From contig OX327691.1 of assembly GCA_946807835.1 (NCBI GenBank), positions 17,845,688 to 17,909,687 on the forward strand: 64,000 nucleotides of DNA, written 5' to 3'. The notes below the pieces were generated by a model, which was not told the origin of the DNA, did no database searches, and was given only the letters and a program-made list of their open reading frames with translations. The position numbers were made by a program, and so were the translations under genes. The first letter of the stretch is position 1. The number at the start of each line of letters is the position of its first letter. Positions 46,965 to 57,179 of this stretch are shown here, one piece after another. This stretch comes from Ailanthus altissimus (lineage: Eukaryota > Streptophyta > Magnoliopsida > Sapindales > Simaroubaceae).

Positions 46965-49900
46965 CCTCTCTACTGTTATTTTGTTGCTGACATTGTTGTT
47001 GTTGTTGTTTTTTTTTTTTTGGCAAGATTTCTTTTTCAATAAAAATTATTTCAATTGATGTTTTCAATACTTTACTTCTCTATATTTTGATATTGAGAAA
47101 ACTGTCTCAATTTGCTCTATATTTTATTGTTTAAGTTGTACCTTTTTTTTAATCTTTATAGCTTTTAAAAATACTATTTATGGTATGTAATTAATTTAGA
47201 GTTAATGTGAAATTTGGATTTTTTTTTTTAGAATTTCATTATTAGTTAGAAATTAAGCTTTATTTATTCGAAGATTCTATCATTCCACAAAGGCATTTTA
47301 ACAAATATCAAATACGCATATTTTATTACAGAGCTTGAAATTAAGTCAAATTCAAAACAAAAAAATATAAACATTTTTACCATATATTGATGGAGTTTTG
47401 AGAGGACCCATTTCATGAGAAGAGCACCAATTGATCATTAACCGTCTATTTGAGGTTTAATGATGAAAATAAGGATGACTCCTAAAACTATTCTGTTGGA
47501 GCCTCAAAGGACCCAAAGTACTTGAAGTTATTGAAAACGATTATTCAATGATGAAGAAAAAAGAGGGGCATGAAACAAGTATATTTGGCTAAGAGTATAT
47601 ATACTCATTAAATTTTAAAATTAGATTACCAAATAAATTTAATTATATTCGACTAAGAAATTAAATGAAATTATAATATGCATGTGGGGCACTTACATGG
47701 ATCCAACCTTGAAGGAGCAAAAATGGTGAAATACGGCACCCAGTACTACAACCTCAAGACCCACATAAAACTCACCTCTACCAAACGGCGTAGGAGCGCA
47801 ATATGGTGTTGAGTATGAAACTCTCAGCTCCACCATGTAACTCTTCAACAATGAGGAGGAAGAATGTGGATATTTTGAGTGTTATAATTGAGAATTAGAA
47901 CAAAGAGAAGAAAAAGAAAAAGAAGAACGGCAATTTTATTTTTTTTGCTAAGTCAATTTAGAATAAGAATAAAAGTCTCTAGGGTTTTTAGGATTTTGCT
48001 CGTTTTTAATGCCCAAAACAGATTATTTTTATTTAATTTTTAACCTCTTGGGAAATTGATTACTGTAGCATTTTATTTTTAATTTATATTTAAATTAATT
48101 ATTTTTTAATTAATGTATTTAAAAAAATTTATTAATTAAAATATTTAATTTATTTTATTAAATTAAAAAAAAAGCTTTGGGCGCATGCGCCCAAGTTTTT
48201 CCTTTTTTTATAATTCTTTTTATTTTTAAGTTATTTTTAAATTTTTATTTTTAAATTTATTTTTAATTAATTTATAATAAAACTTAATTAATTAAATAAT
48301 TTATAAAAAAGAAAAAAGAAGAAAAAATGAGAAAAAAAAGAAAAATTATTAATTAAAATAAGGATAAAATGGTCAACGTGACATATATGTGGTTAATAAT
48401 ATTTAAGAAATTTGACTTCGATCAAATAAAATTTTTATCTTAAATAATTGGTCAACTACAAATTTTTTCCTATATCTTTTACACTTTTTAAATTAAATAA
48501 AATGTAACACTTGCACTTTCTCCTTAATAAAAAATATTAAAATGGACAAAAGTGAGTGAACAATTTCTTCTTTAATATAATAGACAAACATATATAGATT
48601 TGACTATGTTAACTTTTAAAAAAAACACTTGTCAAGTCACATTTAATCTCAAATTGCAAGTGTCCGAATTTTAAAATATACATAACACTTATGCATATTA
48701 TTTCTAAAAAACTAAACAAGCATCAAAATATATTCCACTAATAACAAGTATGCAAAAAACTTATCATAAACCTTAAACTCTTTAAGTTTTATTTAAGTAA
48801 TACTTTAACAATTGAGTATTAAAATAATATTAGTAGAGAATTATGGAAGTGTTGGTACTTATCTTTGTTGAAACATGTTGTTAACAAGTATCTTGCCCAT
48901 ATCTTTAAATAAACATTCATAGTGGACACTTTTTGGATGAGTTATGATAAAATGAATATCATAACTATTTAAATTGCAAAGATAGTATATGCTTTGCACG
49001 TACGAGAACAAAAAAAAAAAGAATAGAGAGAGTGCTTCTAGTTTCTTAGTTAAGAAAAGAAAAACATGCAAAATGTTTGCATGTTTTTGCACTTTAATTA
49101 ACAAAAGCAAAGCCTTAATGTTTTTTACCTATAATTTAGCATTTAATATTTTTTTAAACTAAAGTGAAAATATTAAGATTCCAATGCTTTAACCAATCTT
49201 TTATTATAAAGCCTTAAATTTCAAATTCTATTTTTGGTCTTCATAATTATTATTTTACATGATTTTGTTTCTTTTTTTGAGACATGTTGATCATAATTTA
49301 AGACTTGAGAGAAAGAAGAAGAGAAGAGAAAGAGGAAGAAAGAAAGAAGGAGAAAGTAAAGAGAAAAATAAAAAATGAACAAGCAAAGTAAAGCCCGTGA
49401 GTGGATATTTACTTACTAAGAAAAGAAAAATATGTAAAATATTTGCATACTTTAACAAAAAGCAAATCCCCACTGTCTCTACTTTCAAGTTTTTAAAACA
49501 AAATTCTAACCTTAAACACCCAATTTCATTTTTCTCTAACTCTTTTGACTCTCTAAGTGTTCCAATTTGATTCTTTGGTAAGATTTTATATTTTTGATAG
49601 AATTTGTTAATCATCAAATGCTACATAACTCACTTTCATTTACTTTTCATTTTAATAGAACTTGAAGTTTAATCGACCAAGAAAGCAAAACACCATCCAA
49701 TTTTTGCTTGCTATAAACGCATCAGATTTTGTATAAGGTTTTTGTTAGATGTTAGCTTTTATTTATTTTATAATCATCTATCATATTTTTTATTTTTCTT
49801 TTAGAGAAAAATAATGAAGCATGAAATGTATTGAATTTTACTAAATAAGTTATAAATTTGAAAGTACAACTAAATTTGTTAAGTGACATAATATGTAATA

Positions 49901-50017
49901 TGCCTTTAATGTTAAACAACGTAGGATTCATTATGCTTTTAGTGTTAAAAAAATGTAGAATTCATTATGCTTTTAATTGACACATTCATTTTTAGGAAAA
50001 TAACAATTTATTATTAT
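46965..50017. other. AT-rich interior of the CACTA region, no gene recognised
   Basis: Contains a TTG trinucleotide run (about 46998-47012), the palindrome GGGCGCATGCGCCC (48179-48192), a GA-rich run (49310-49360), and a diverged duplication of about 80 bp (49025-49110 and 49400-49475, sharing AAGAAAAGAAAAA.ATG and AAAAT.TTTGCAT). A less AT-rich patch at 47690-47850 has no coding similarity I know. Confidence 0.45.
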
Positions 50018-50185
50018 TTAACAGGAGGTAAAGAATGGAAAGAAGTTGGATGCGACTTCCGAATAGACTTTGTAAAGAGTTATGCTAAGTTTCCGTCATA
50101 TGAAAAGGCACTAAAACATCCTCCAAATAAGATCTCTATTAAAGATTGGGAGTATTTATGTGTCCTTTAAGATCAAGAAAACTAT
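50018..50185 (+). pseudogene. Possible CACTA transposase fragment (Transposase_24-like)
   Basis: The reading frame gives FVKSYAKFPSYEKALKHPPN followed by KISIKDWEYLC and a stop. A Pro-rich step followed by an acidic DWEYLC box resembles the conserved core of plant Ptta/En/Spm proteins (PF03004). It is short and stops early, but its position inside a CACTA element supports the reading. The Copia insertion lies only about 240 bp downstream. Confidence 0.45.
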
Positions 50186-50449
50186 TAGGTATTAATTTTA
50201 TATTTAATTAATTTTGTTAATTTATTAATATTTTAATTAACAACTTTCAAGAAGAAGAAGCTTGACATTATTGATGGTGTTTAAATTTTATTGTTAAAGT
50301 TTACAGAATATTGATGGGATATGAGATTTTGATACCATTCTTATGGGTATTGAATATTATAAATGTTTAATTTTCATGTTTATATTTAAAATATAGGAGA
50401 ATTGTTATCAAAAAATTTGTAGATTAATATTAGGCATATTATTAGGCAT

Positions 50450-52854
50450 GTACCTGTAGCTGCAAGTGTGGTGCGAAGGGTGCATTGGTGAAGGAAAGGG
50501 AAGATCAAAAGGTTCACCAATTTTTAATTGGTCTTGAATCATCCATACATGGTACGGTCCGTTCTCAGATTCTGATGCAAGACCCTCTTCTGCCATTGAA
50601 CACAGCCTTTTCCAAGGCATTGACTGAGGAACGCCATCATTCCATTGTTCGTCAAGGTGACAAGAAAGCTGAGGCCGTGGGTTTCGCGGTGCAAGGTAGT
50701 GCTCATGGGCGTGGCGCAACACCTACCAAGGAGGGTGACAAGTCTCGCTTCACCGGCACGTGCTCTCATTATAAAAAAGTCAGACACGACAAAGACAACT
50801 GCTTCCAGCTTCTGGGATTTCCTGACTGGTGGTATTATGAAAATAGGGCAGCATCTAGGGGTGGCAGCAAGTACACCCGTGGTGGCATGGGCAACGGTCG
50901 TGGCCGTGGGAATGTGGCCAATGCTGTTGGTCAATCCTCTAGCACCACATCAGGTCAACAAATTGACGCACCCGATCGCAATGGGGTACAACTATCGGAT
51001 GCACAGTGGCATCATTTGTTGGGTATGCTAAAACCCTCTCAACCCAATGATGCTACTCCTACACATGATGGTAAGTATAAGTCCACTCAATGGATTATGG
51101 ACACTGGTTGTTTGAACCATATGACCGGGAATATTTCTTCATTCGAAAGTTTGTATGATGTTTCTCCATCTCCAGTTGGGTTACCAAATGGCAACCAAAC
51201 GACGGCAATTAAGGAAGGCAAAATTGTCTTGAGTGATGGTTTGATTTTGAAGGATGTGCTATATGTTCCTGATTTGAATGTTAATCTCATTTCTGTTTCA
51301 CAATTACTTGCTACCTTAAATTATTTTATCACAGTAACTGATAAGCTATGTATCATACAGGACCGCAATTCGAGGACCTTGATTGGAGCAGGTGAACAAT
51401 GTGACGGAGTATATTGGTTTAAGTCCACGAAGCGAATTCAAGCTAATCAAACTACTGTGGTTGGACAACAAGAATTGTGGCATTGTTGGCTTGGCCATCC
51501 TTCTCGAAAAGTGGTGTCTCTTTTGCCTTTTATTTCTTGCAATAAAGCTTATAGTGAGAGCAATGATTTTTGTGACTCTAAGGAACCTTGTGGTATTTGT
51601 TTAATAGCCCATCAAACTAGAAGTGTTTTTCCGATTAGTGAAAGTAAAACAGTTGATTTGTTTGAGATGATTCATTGTGATATTTGGGGCGATTACAAAG
51701 TTGCTTCTAGTTGCGGTGCTTATTACTTTCTCACAATTGTTGATGATTTTTCGAGAGCCGTTTGGGTGTATTTAATGAGTGCTAAGAGTGAGGTTGGACA
51801 GATTATCAAAGACTTTTGTTCTATGGTGCAAACTCAATTCAATAAACGGGTTAAAATTTTAAGAAGTGACAATGGACATGAATTTACCTGTTTACGACGT
51901 TTTTATGCTGAAAATGGAATGTTACATCAAACGTCATGTGTTGATACGCCTCAACAAAATGGTAGGGTAGAACGTAAGCATCAACATTTACTTAATGTGG
52001 CTCGGGCTTTACGTTTCCAAGCTAACCTACCTTTGAGTTTTTGGGGTGAATATGTCTTGACGGCTGCTTATGTGATCAATAGAACTCCTTCTCGTGTGTT
52101 AAATGGCAAGTCTCCGTACGAAGTTTTGTTTGGCAAATCTCTGAATTACTCTCTTATACGCATTTTTGGTAGCTTATGTTATGCTAATTATCGTCCTAGA
52201 GTGAAGGATAAGTTTGGTCCTCGCTCTCGAAAATGTATATTTGTCGGATATCCATTTGGGCAAAAGGGTTGGTGACTTTATGACTTGGAGAGGAAGGTCT
52301 ATTTTGTCTCTCGTGATGTTAGTTTTGTGGAAAATAATTTTCCTTTTAACAACATGGATGCACCTGTGACAATTAATGGAGTTGGTATAAATGAGTTATT
52401 TCATCGCCAACCACAAATTGTTATTGATAAGAATGATGGAGATAGTGGAATTATGGGGAGTTGTGAGGGTCGTGAGGTTAGAGCGGACGGCCATATTACT
52501 ACTTCCCTTGACCAGCAGTCTCCACAGCCTGGGTGTGGCACGAATGCATTACCCACGCAGCAGCACACGCAAGAGCAGCAGGCTACGCAGCACGAATGTG
52601 GCTTCGATGCACCATCCACAGTCCCGTTGCAGCAACCACTTATCACCCCACCACCTATTTCTGAAGAACCCCTTGGTAAAGGACATCGTATACGGACTCC
52701 GTCAACTCGATTAAAAGGCTACGTCACCAATACAATCCAAACCATTACTCCCGTCACTGTCACTAGTTTATCTCCTCCAAAGCGGTCCTTAGGTACACCT
52801 TTTCCAATAGCTTATTTTGTTAACTGTGATAAATTTTCTGTGAAACATAGGTAA
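50450..52854 (+). pseudogene. Copia gag C-terminus, protease and integrase
   Basis: A long open frame (to 52275) begins inside gag (CSCKCGAKGAL, VHQFLIGLE), then an imperfect zinc knuckle (CSHYKKVRHDKDNC, second Cys changed to Tyr). Next are protease (WIMDTGCLNHMTG), GAG-pre-integrase (LWHCWLGHPSRKV), and integrase with HCDIWGDYK, FLTIVDDFSRAVWVY, LRSDNGHEF and TPQQNGRVERKHQHLLNVAR, holding the DDE residues. A TGA at 52273-52275 breaks the frame near the integrase end (VGYPFGQKGW); the linker to RT continues to 52854. The wording fits plant Copia; lineage not settled. Confidence 0.92.
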
Positions 52855-52857
52855 TTT

Positions 52858-54419
52858 TTGGCAGCAGTGACAACTTGGGTTGAACCAAAATCCTACTCTG
52901 AAGCAGTCAAGCACCCAGTATGGCGTAATGCCATGAAAGAAGAGCTTGACGCTCTTGAACGACAAGGCACGTGGACATTGGAATCTTTACCTCCGAAAAA
53001 GGTCGCTATTGGTAGTATGTGGGTGTACAAGGCTAAGCTCAAGCAGGATGGGTCTCTGGAACGACTGAAGGGGCGTCTTGTTGTCTTTGGCAATAGACAA
53101 TTGTTGGTATTGACTTTAATGAAACATTTGCACCAGTCACAAAAATGGTGACTGTTCGTATATTTTTAGCCGTTACTATTGCTCGAAATTGGGAGCTTCA
53201 TCAAATGGACGTGCACAATGCATTTCTTCATGGAGACTTGGAGGAGGAGGTCTATATGAAGCTTCCCCCTGGCTATGCACCATCGGGTTTGGTGGGTAAG
53301 GTCTGTCGTCTCTGAAAAGCATTGTATGGTCTTAAGCAAGCACCTCGGCAATGGTTTGCCAAATTATCATCCTCTCTGAAGTTGTTTGGTTTTAAACAGT
53401 CCACTGCAGATTACTCATTATTTTGCTATACTAAGGGGGATGTGTCATTGTATGTTCTTGTATATGTGGACGATCTACTCATTGCAGGTTCAGGTCATGA
53501 TGCGGTGCTAAAATTGAAGGCCTATCTGCGTGATTGTTTTCATATGAAGGATCTTGGGGTCCTTAAGTACTTTCTTGGAATTGAGGTGGCTCGAGGTCCC
53601 GATGGCTTGTTTTTGAGTCAAAGAAAGTATGTCTTGGATATCATAAGCGAGGCCGGCTTATTAGGGTCCAAGCCTATCTCTACTCCAATGGAGCAAAATC
53701 ATCAATTAGCTCGTGTTGAGGGGGAGTTGTTTTCAGAACCTGAAAAGTATAGGCGGCTTGTAGGGAGGTTGGTCTACTTGACGATTACTCGACCTGAGCT
53801 CTCCTATTCGGTTCATGTGTTGGCTCAATTTATGTCTTCTCCAATGATCGCCCATTGGGAGGCAGCACTTCGCATTCTTAGATATCTTAAAGGGTGCCCC
53901 GGCCAAGGAATTTTGCTATATCGTTAGTGTAACTTGCAGATATATGGTTTTTGTGATAGTGATTGAGCTAGTTGTCCTATTACACGACGATCTTTAACCG
54001 GTTATTTTGTGCTTCTTGGGTCTTCTCCGGTATCTTGGAAGACAAAGAAGCAACCCACAGTTTCACGCTCTTCCGCCGAGGCAGAATATCGTTCCATGGC
54101 TACGATTACTTGCGAGTTAAAATGGTTGAAGTCTATTTTATTTTGTCTTGGTGTACGACATGATCGACCTATGCGCCTGTATTGTGATAGTCAGGCGGCT
54201 TTACATATTGCAGCAAATCCAATATTCCATGAACGTACGAAGCACATTGAGGTGGATTGTCATTTTGTTCAAGATGAGCTTAAGGCTGGTAGTATTGCTA
54301 CGTCATACATACGAACGAGTGATCAATTGGCGGATATCTTTACAAAGGCTCTTGGAAAATCACAGTTTTTGATACTTCTTCGCAAGTTAGGCATTAGAGA
54401 TCTTCATGCTCTAACTTGA
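52858..54419 (+). pseudogene. Copia reverse transcriptase and RNase H
   Basis: RT starts with EPKSYSEAVKHPVWRNAMKE and has a frameshift near 53100, after which [20 protein letters not shown] and [17 protein letters not shown] follow in another frame. A TGA sits at 53313-53315 just before KALYGLKQAPRQW. The polymerase box YVDDLLIA (about 53464-53487), FLGIEVARGPDGLFLSQRKY and the RNase H motifs EAEYRSMA and [20 protein letters not shown] follow; stops near 53925 and 53966 split the RT-RNase H linker. Ends with [13 protein letters not shown] and the stop at 54419, next to the purine tract. Confidence 0.93.
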
Positions 54420-54426
54420 GGGGGAG

Positions 54427-54705
54427 TATTAGGCATATTATTAGGCATATTATTCATAAATAGGAATATATAGTTATATCATTTCCGGTTCATAAATAGG
54501 CATATTATTAGGTATATTATATTAGGCATATTATTCATAAATAGGAATATATAGTTGTATCATTTCCGATTTTGTAGCTTAATTTCCTAAATAATCTTAG
54601 CTAGAATTAGTCTAGTTTTTTGTATATATTGGCAGCAGTCGCAAGGCATAACACAAGAAAATACAGAAGATAATTCCTCTCCTTTCTTTATTCTTAAATC
54701 TAGCT
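54427..54705 (+). repeat. 3' LTR of the third Copia element
   Basis: Begins just after GAGGGGGAG and contains an internal duplication of the block ATTCATAAATAGGAATATAT. A TGTATATATTGGCAGCAGTC segment near 54630 may hold the promoter. The ending TCTAGCT is placed by the ATTAA duplication. Confidence 0.7.
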
Positions 54706-54759
54706 ATTAATATTGTTTTCAAAATTTGTAGAATATTATTATTTAAATATTTATTAAAT

Positions 54760-55378
54760 ATTATACAAAATATTAGTCACGAATATTGCGTGGCTAAATA
54801 TGATATTTATCCATAATTATTCGTGGCTAAATATTACATTAAGTCACAAAATATTTGTGATTAAATAATACATTAAGTTACAAAATATTCGTGGTTAAAT
54901 AGTATATTTAACCACAAAAAATTTGTGGATAATATCCCATTTAATCAGACAATATTCATAGATAAATATCATATTTAATTATAATATATTCATAGCAAAA
55001 ATTTTGTGACTAATTATATTTAACTATAAAATATAAATTTTGTAGTTAAATACAATTCGCCAAATACTATAAAAGATAAAAATTGTTACAAAATATTTTT
55101 GTTACCAATAAACTTTATCCACGAACATTATAATTTTAGCCATTAAAAAAGATTGTAGGTAAAAGTCAAATTTTTTATAGTATATAAAATAACATGAAAC
55201 ACAACGACAACTACGAGCATGCAATTTTGTGACTAAAATTACCATAAAATATTTTTGTTGTCAACAAACTTTAGCCACGATCATTATAATTTTAGCCATA
55301 AAAAAAAGTTGTGGTTAAAAATCAAATTTTTTGTAGTGTGTAAAATAATATGAAGCACAGCCACAACTACGAGCACGC
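54760..55378. repeat. CACTA right subterminal repeats with 156-bp terminal duplication
   Basis: Words such as AGTCACGAAT, TTCGTGGCTAAAT, AGTCACAAAATATTTGTG and TTTAGCCACGAT mirror the left array. The segments 55066-55221 and 55222-55378 are a tandem duplication of the element end plus adjoining flank: both contain TCAAATTTTTT.TAGT and a following ACTACGAGCA.GCAA. Confidence 0.8.
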
Positions 55379-56529
55379 AAATTGTCGGAAACTTCTTTGA
55401 GAAATGCAAAACTTTTTGCAGAGATTCATTCATTGGCTACTACACCATTAACTGATGTACTTCTTATTACTTCAGTGTAGCTTTTTTGTTAAAGAAAAAA
55501 TATATTATAATTCGGAATAGTACAACAGCATTTTTAGTGCAGCCAGACCAATTTTTGTAGATAAACATTACAATAATCACGTAGACTGGCCATACTAATG
55601 TGTGGGAAGGAATATTTGTATACCGTGGTTCTAAATATGTCCAAAGTTTAAGAGATATATTCTAAGTTAATAATGTGCACCAAAGTAATAAGGCGGTTTC
55701 CAGATCTAGGCCACAAAGTCACTAAATGTGGAAAATAGAAACCTTAATATGGAAAGAAAAAGAAAAAGAAAAAGAGAAAGAGAAAACCAAAGCCAAGGGA
55801 TAAAATATTATAGATAAATGGTTCAACACGGATGTGGAAAAGATGGATCATTCGATATGGTAATTTTGTATTCATCTAACACTTCTATGGAGAGGACAAT
55901 GTAATATATTACTTTAAGATTGGACTTTTACTAATTGCTTAATTGATCTTACCTTTAAAAAAGTTGATAAATAGTACGTGTATATTGTATATTGTGGACT
56001 GACACAATATACTACATATCATAGACGACACAATTTAAATACAAAACTTACACAATTCTGATAATTGAAGTCAAAGGGAATTATTGTAAAGTACAAATAA
56101 AATTTTAAAAGCTACTTGCAAACAGTATGCCAGCCGTTGTAGGTGGCAAATATTTTACATTTTAAAGTAAAATTTACTTGTATAAAAAATTAAAAAAATT
56201 GTGCCTAGCGTAGCTTATTGGGCTCGCATGTCAGCATAGCACAACACGGTAATAGGTCATGCTTATTTGCCATATTAGGTTGAACTGTGAGTTATTATGT
56301 TTGGACAAACACAACATATCGTTTTTATGTCATGCTGGTTCAGCAACTCAACTATGATAGCCTACTTAAGTAGAATCTTCGTGAGTCGTGTTGGTATAAT
56401 ACAACTCACTTTCCGTATCCAATTTTTAATAAAGTGATATAATGAGTATTCAAATTAGGTTCAGAACTCACTTTTACATTGAATAAACCTTGTGTCCATT
56501 TATTATTGGTTTATATAGACGGTTCAGAA
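55379..56529. other. Intergenic sequence, nothing recognised
   Basis: AT-rich; 56190-56420 is less so and has several near-repeats of CGTG/GCATGT words but no coding similarity. Confidence 0.4.
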
Positions 56530-56605
56530 GTTTTGCTACTAACTTTACATACTAATAATGATCGATTAAATAGAATTACATTGGGAGTACATGTTAGGAT
56601 TTCAA
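56530..56605 (+). pseudogene. PUP coding scrap
   Basis: Contains ACTTTACATACTAATAATGA and TCGAT, AATAGAATTAC, GGGAGTACATGTTAGG and ATTTC, parallel to the PUP pseudogene at 23465-23530 and to [21 protein letters not shown] of the intact gene. Very short but the order of words is specific. It marks one more array member right of the CACTA element. Confidence 0.7.
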
Positions 56606-57179
56606 GAAAATGAATATTATTCTCTTAATTATTTTTTATTTTTTATAATGACTTAATGAGTGACATATAAGAGGCTAGGTCTTGTGAACCCGTCGAGACA
56701 TAAGACTTTTTAAAGTGTTTGGTTAGGACATACTTCATAATTCAATTTTAACTCTTCTTACTAATATCAGAGTTAGTTGATTTTTAAAATTTTTTTGTAT
56801 TAAACTCGATCAACTCATCTTATTTTGTTAATAAGGTTGCTAAAGAGAATAACTACATTTTAGAATTATGATCCTTCTTCTTCAAAGTAAGTTATTCATC
56901 TTCTCGTTTTTGCTCCTTCTCCAGTTACCCTTACCCTTTCTTCTTCCCTCCGATCTACTGATTTCTCTTATATAGATCATCTATACGAAATTTCTTACCT
57001 ACCAAAAGAAAATAAGGTGCTAGTAGCCGATCTACCAATAATAAACCTATATCATGGCTTCCTAAAATCACAAAATTCCATTTCCACCTTTATTAAACAA
57101 TTGATTACCCTAAACCGCATCAAAAACAAAGAATATATCCAAGCAACCAAATTTGACTAACACATTCTCCCAGCCTCAA
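56606..57179. other. Intergenic sequence, nothing recognised
   Basis: AT-rich, with a pyrimidine-rich stretch near 56880-56960. It abuts the pararetrovirus relic, whose left border is not defined. Confidence 0.35.

Larger units (their letters stand above)
50428..54705 (+). mobile_element. Third Copia retrotransposon, near complete but with deleted 5' LTR
   Basis: Flanked by ATTAA at 50423-50427 and 54706-54710. The left side keeps only the first 22 bp of LTR (TATTAGGCATATTATTAGGC and two more bases), then jumps into the middle of gag at about 50450. The right side has the purine tract GAGGGGGAG and a 279-bp LTR starting with the same words. LTR ends are TA..CT, which would be mutated TG..CA. 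The polyprotein frames cover gag to RNase H with few stops, so this is the youngest-looking Copia here. It lies inside the CACTA element. Confidence 0.85.
41169..55182. mobile_element. CACTA (En/Spm-type) element, about 14 kb, with nested and captured sequence
   Basis: Left end CATTATAAGAAATTTGACTT and right end, on the minus strand, TACTATAAAAAATTTGACTT are inverted and both are one change from the CACTA start. TAT flanks both (41166-41168 and 55183-55185), a 3-bp duplication as expected. Both ends carry dense short subterminal repeats of AGCCACGAAAT/ATTTCGTGGCT type, a CACTA hallmark. Inside are a possible transposase scrap (50018-50185), a LOG pseudogene, a receptor-kinase fragment and a Copia element. 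An alternative right end with a perfect TAGTG lies at 55338 within a duplicated segment. That all of 41169-55182 is one element is inferred from the matching ends. Confidence 0.72.

Noticed and set aside
49291..49617. Minus-strand frame of 108 codons rich in Leu, Phe and Ser
   Set aside because: Produced by a GA-rich low-complexity run; no domain or conservation.
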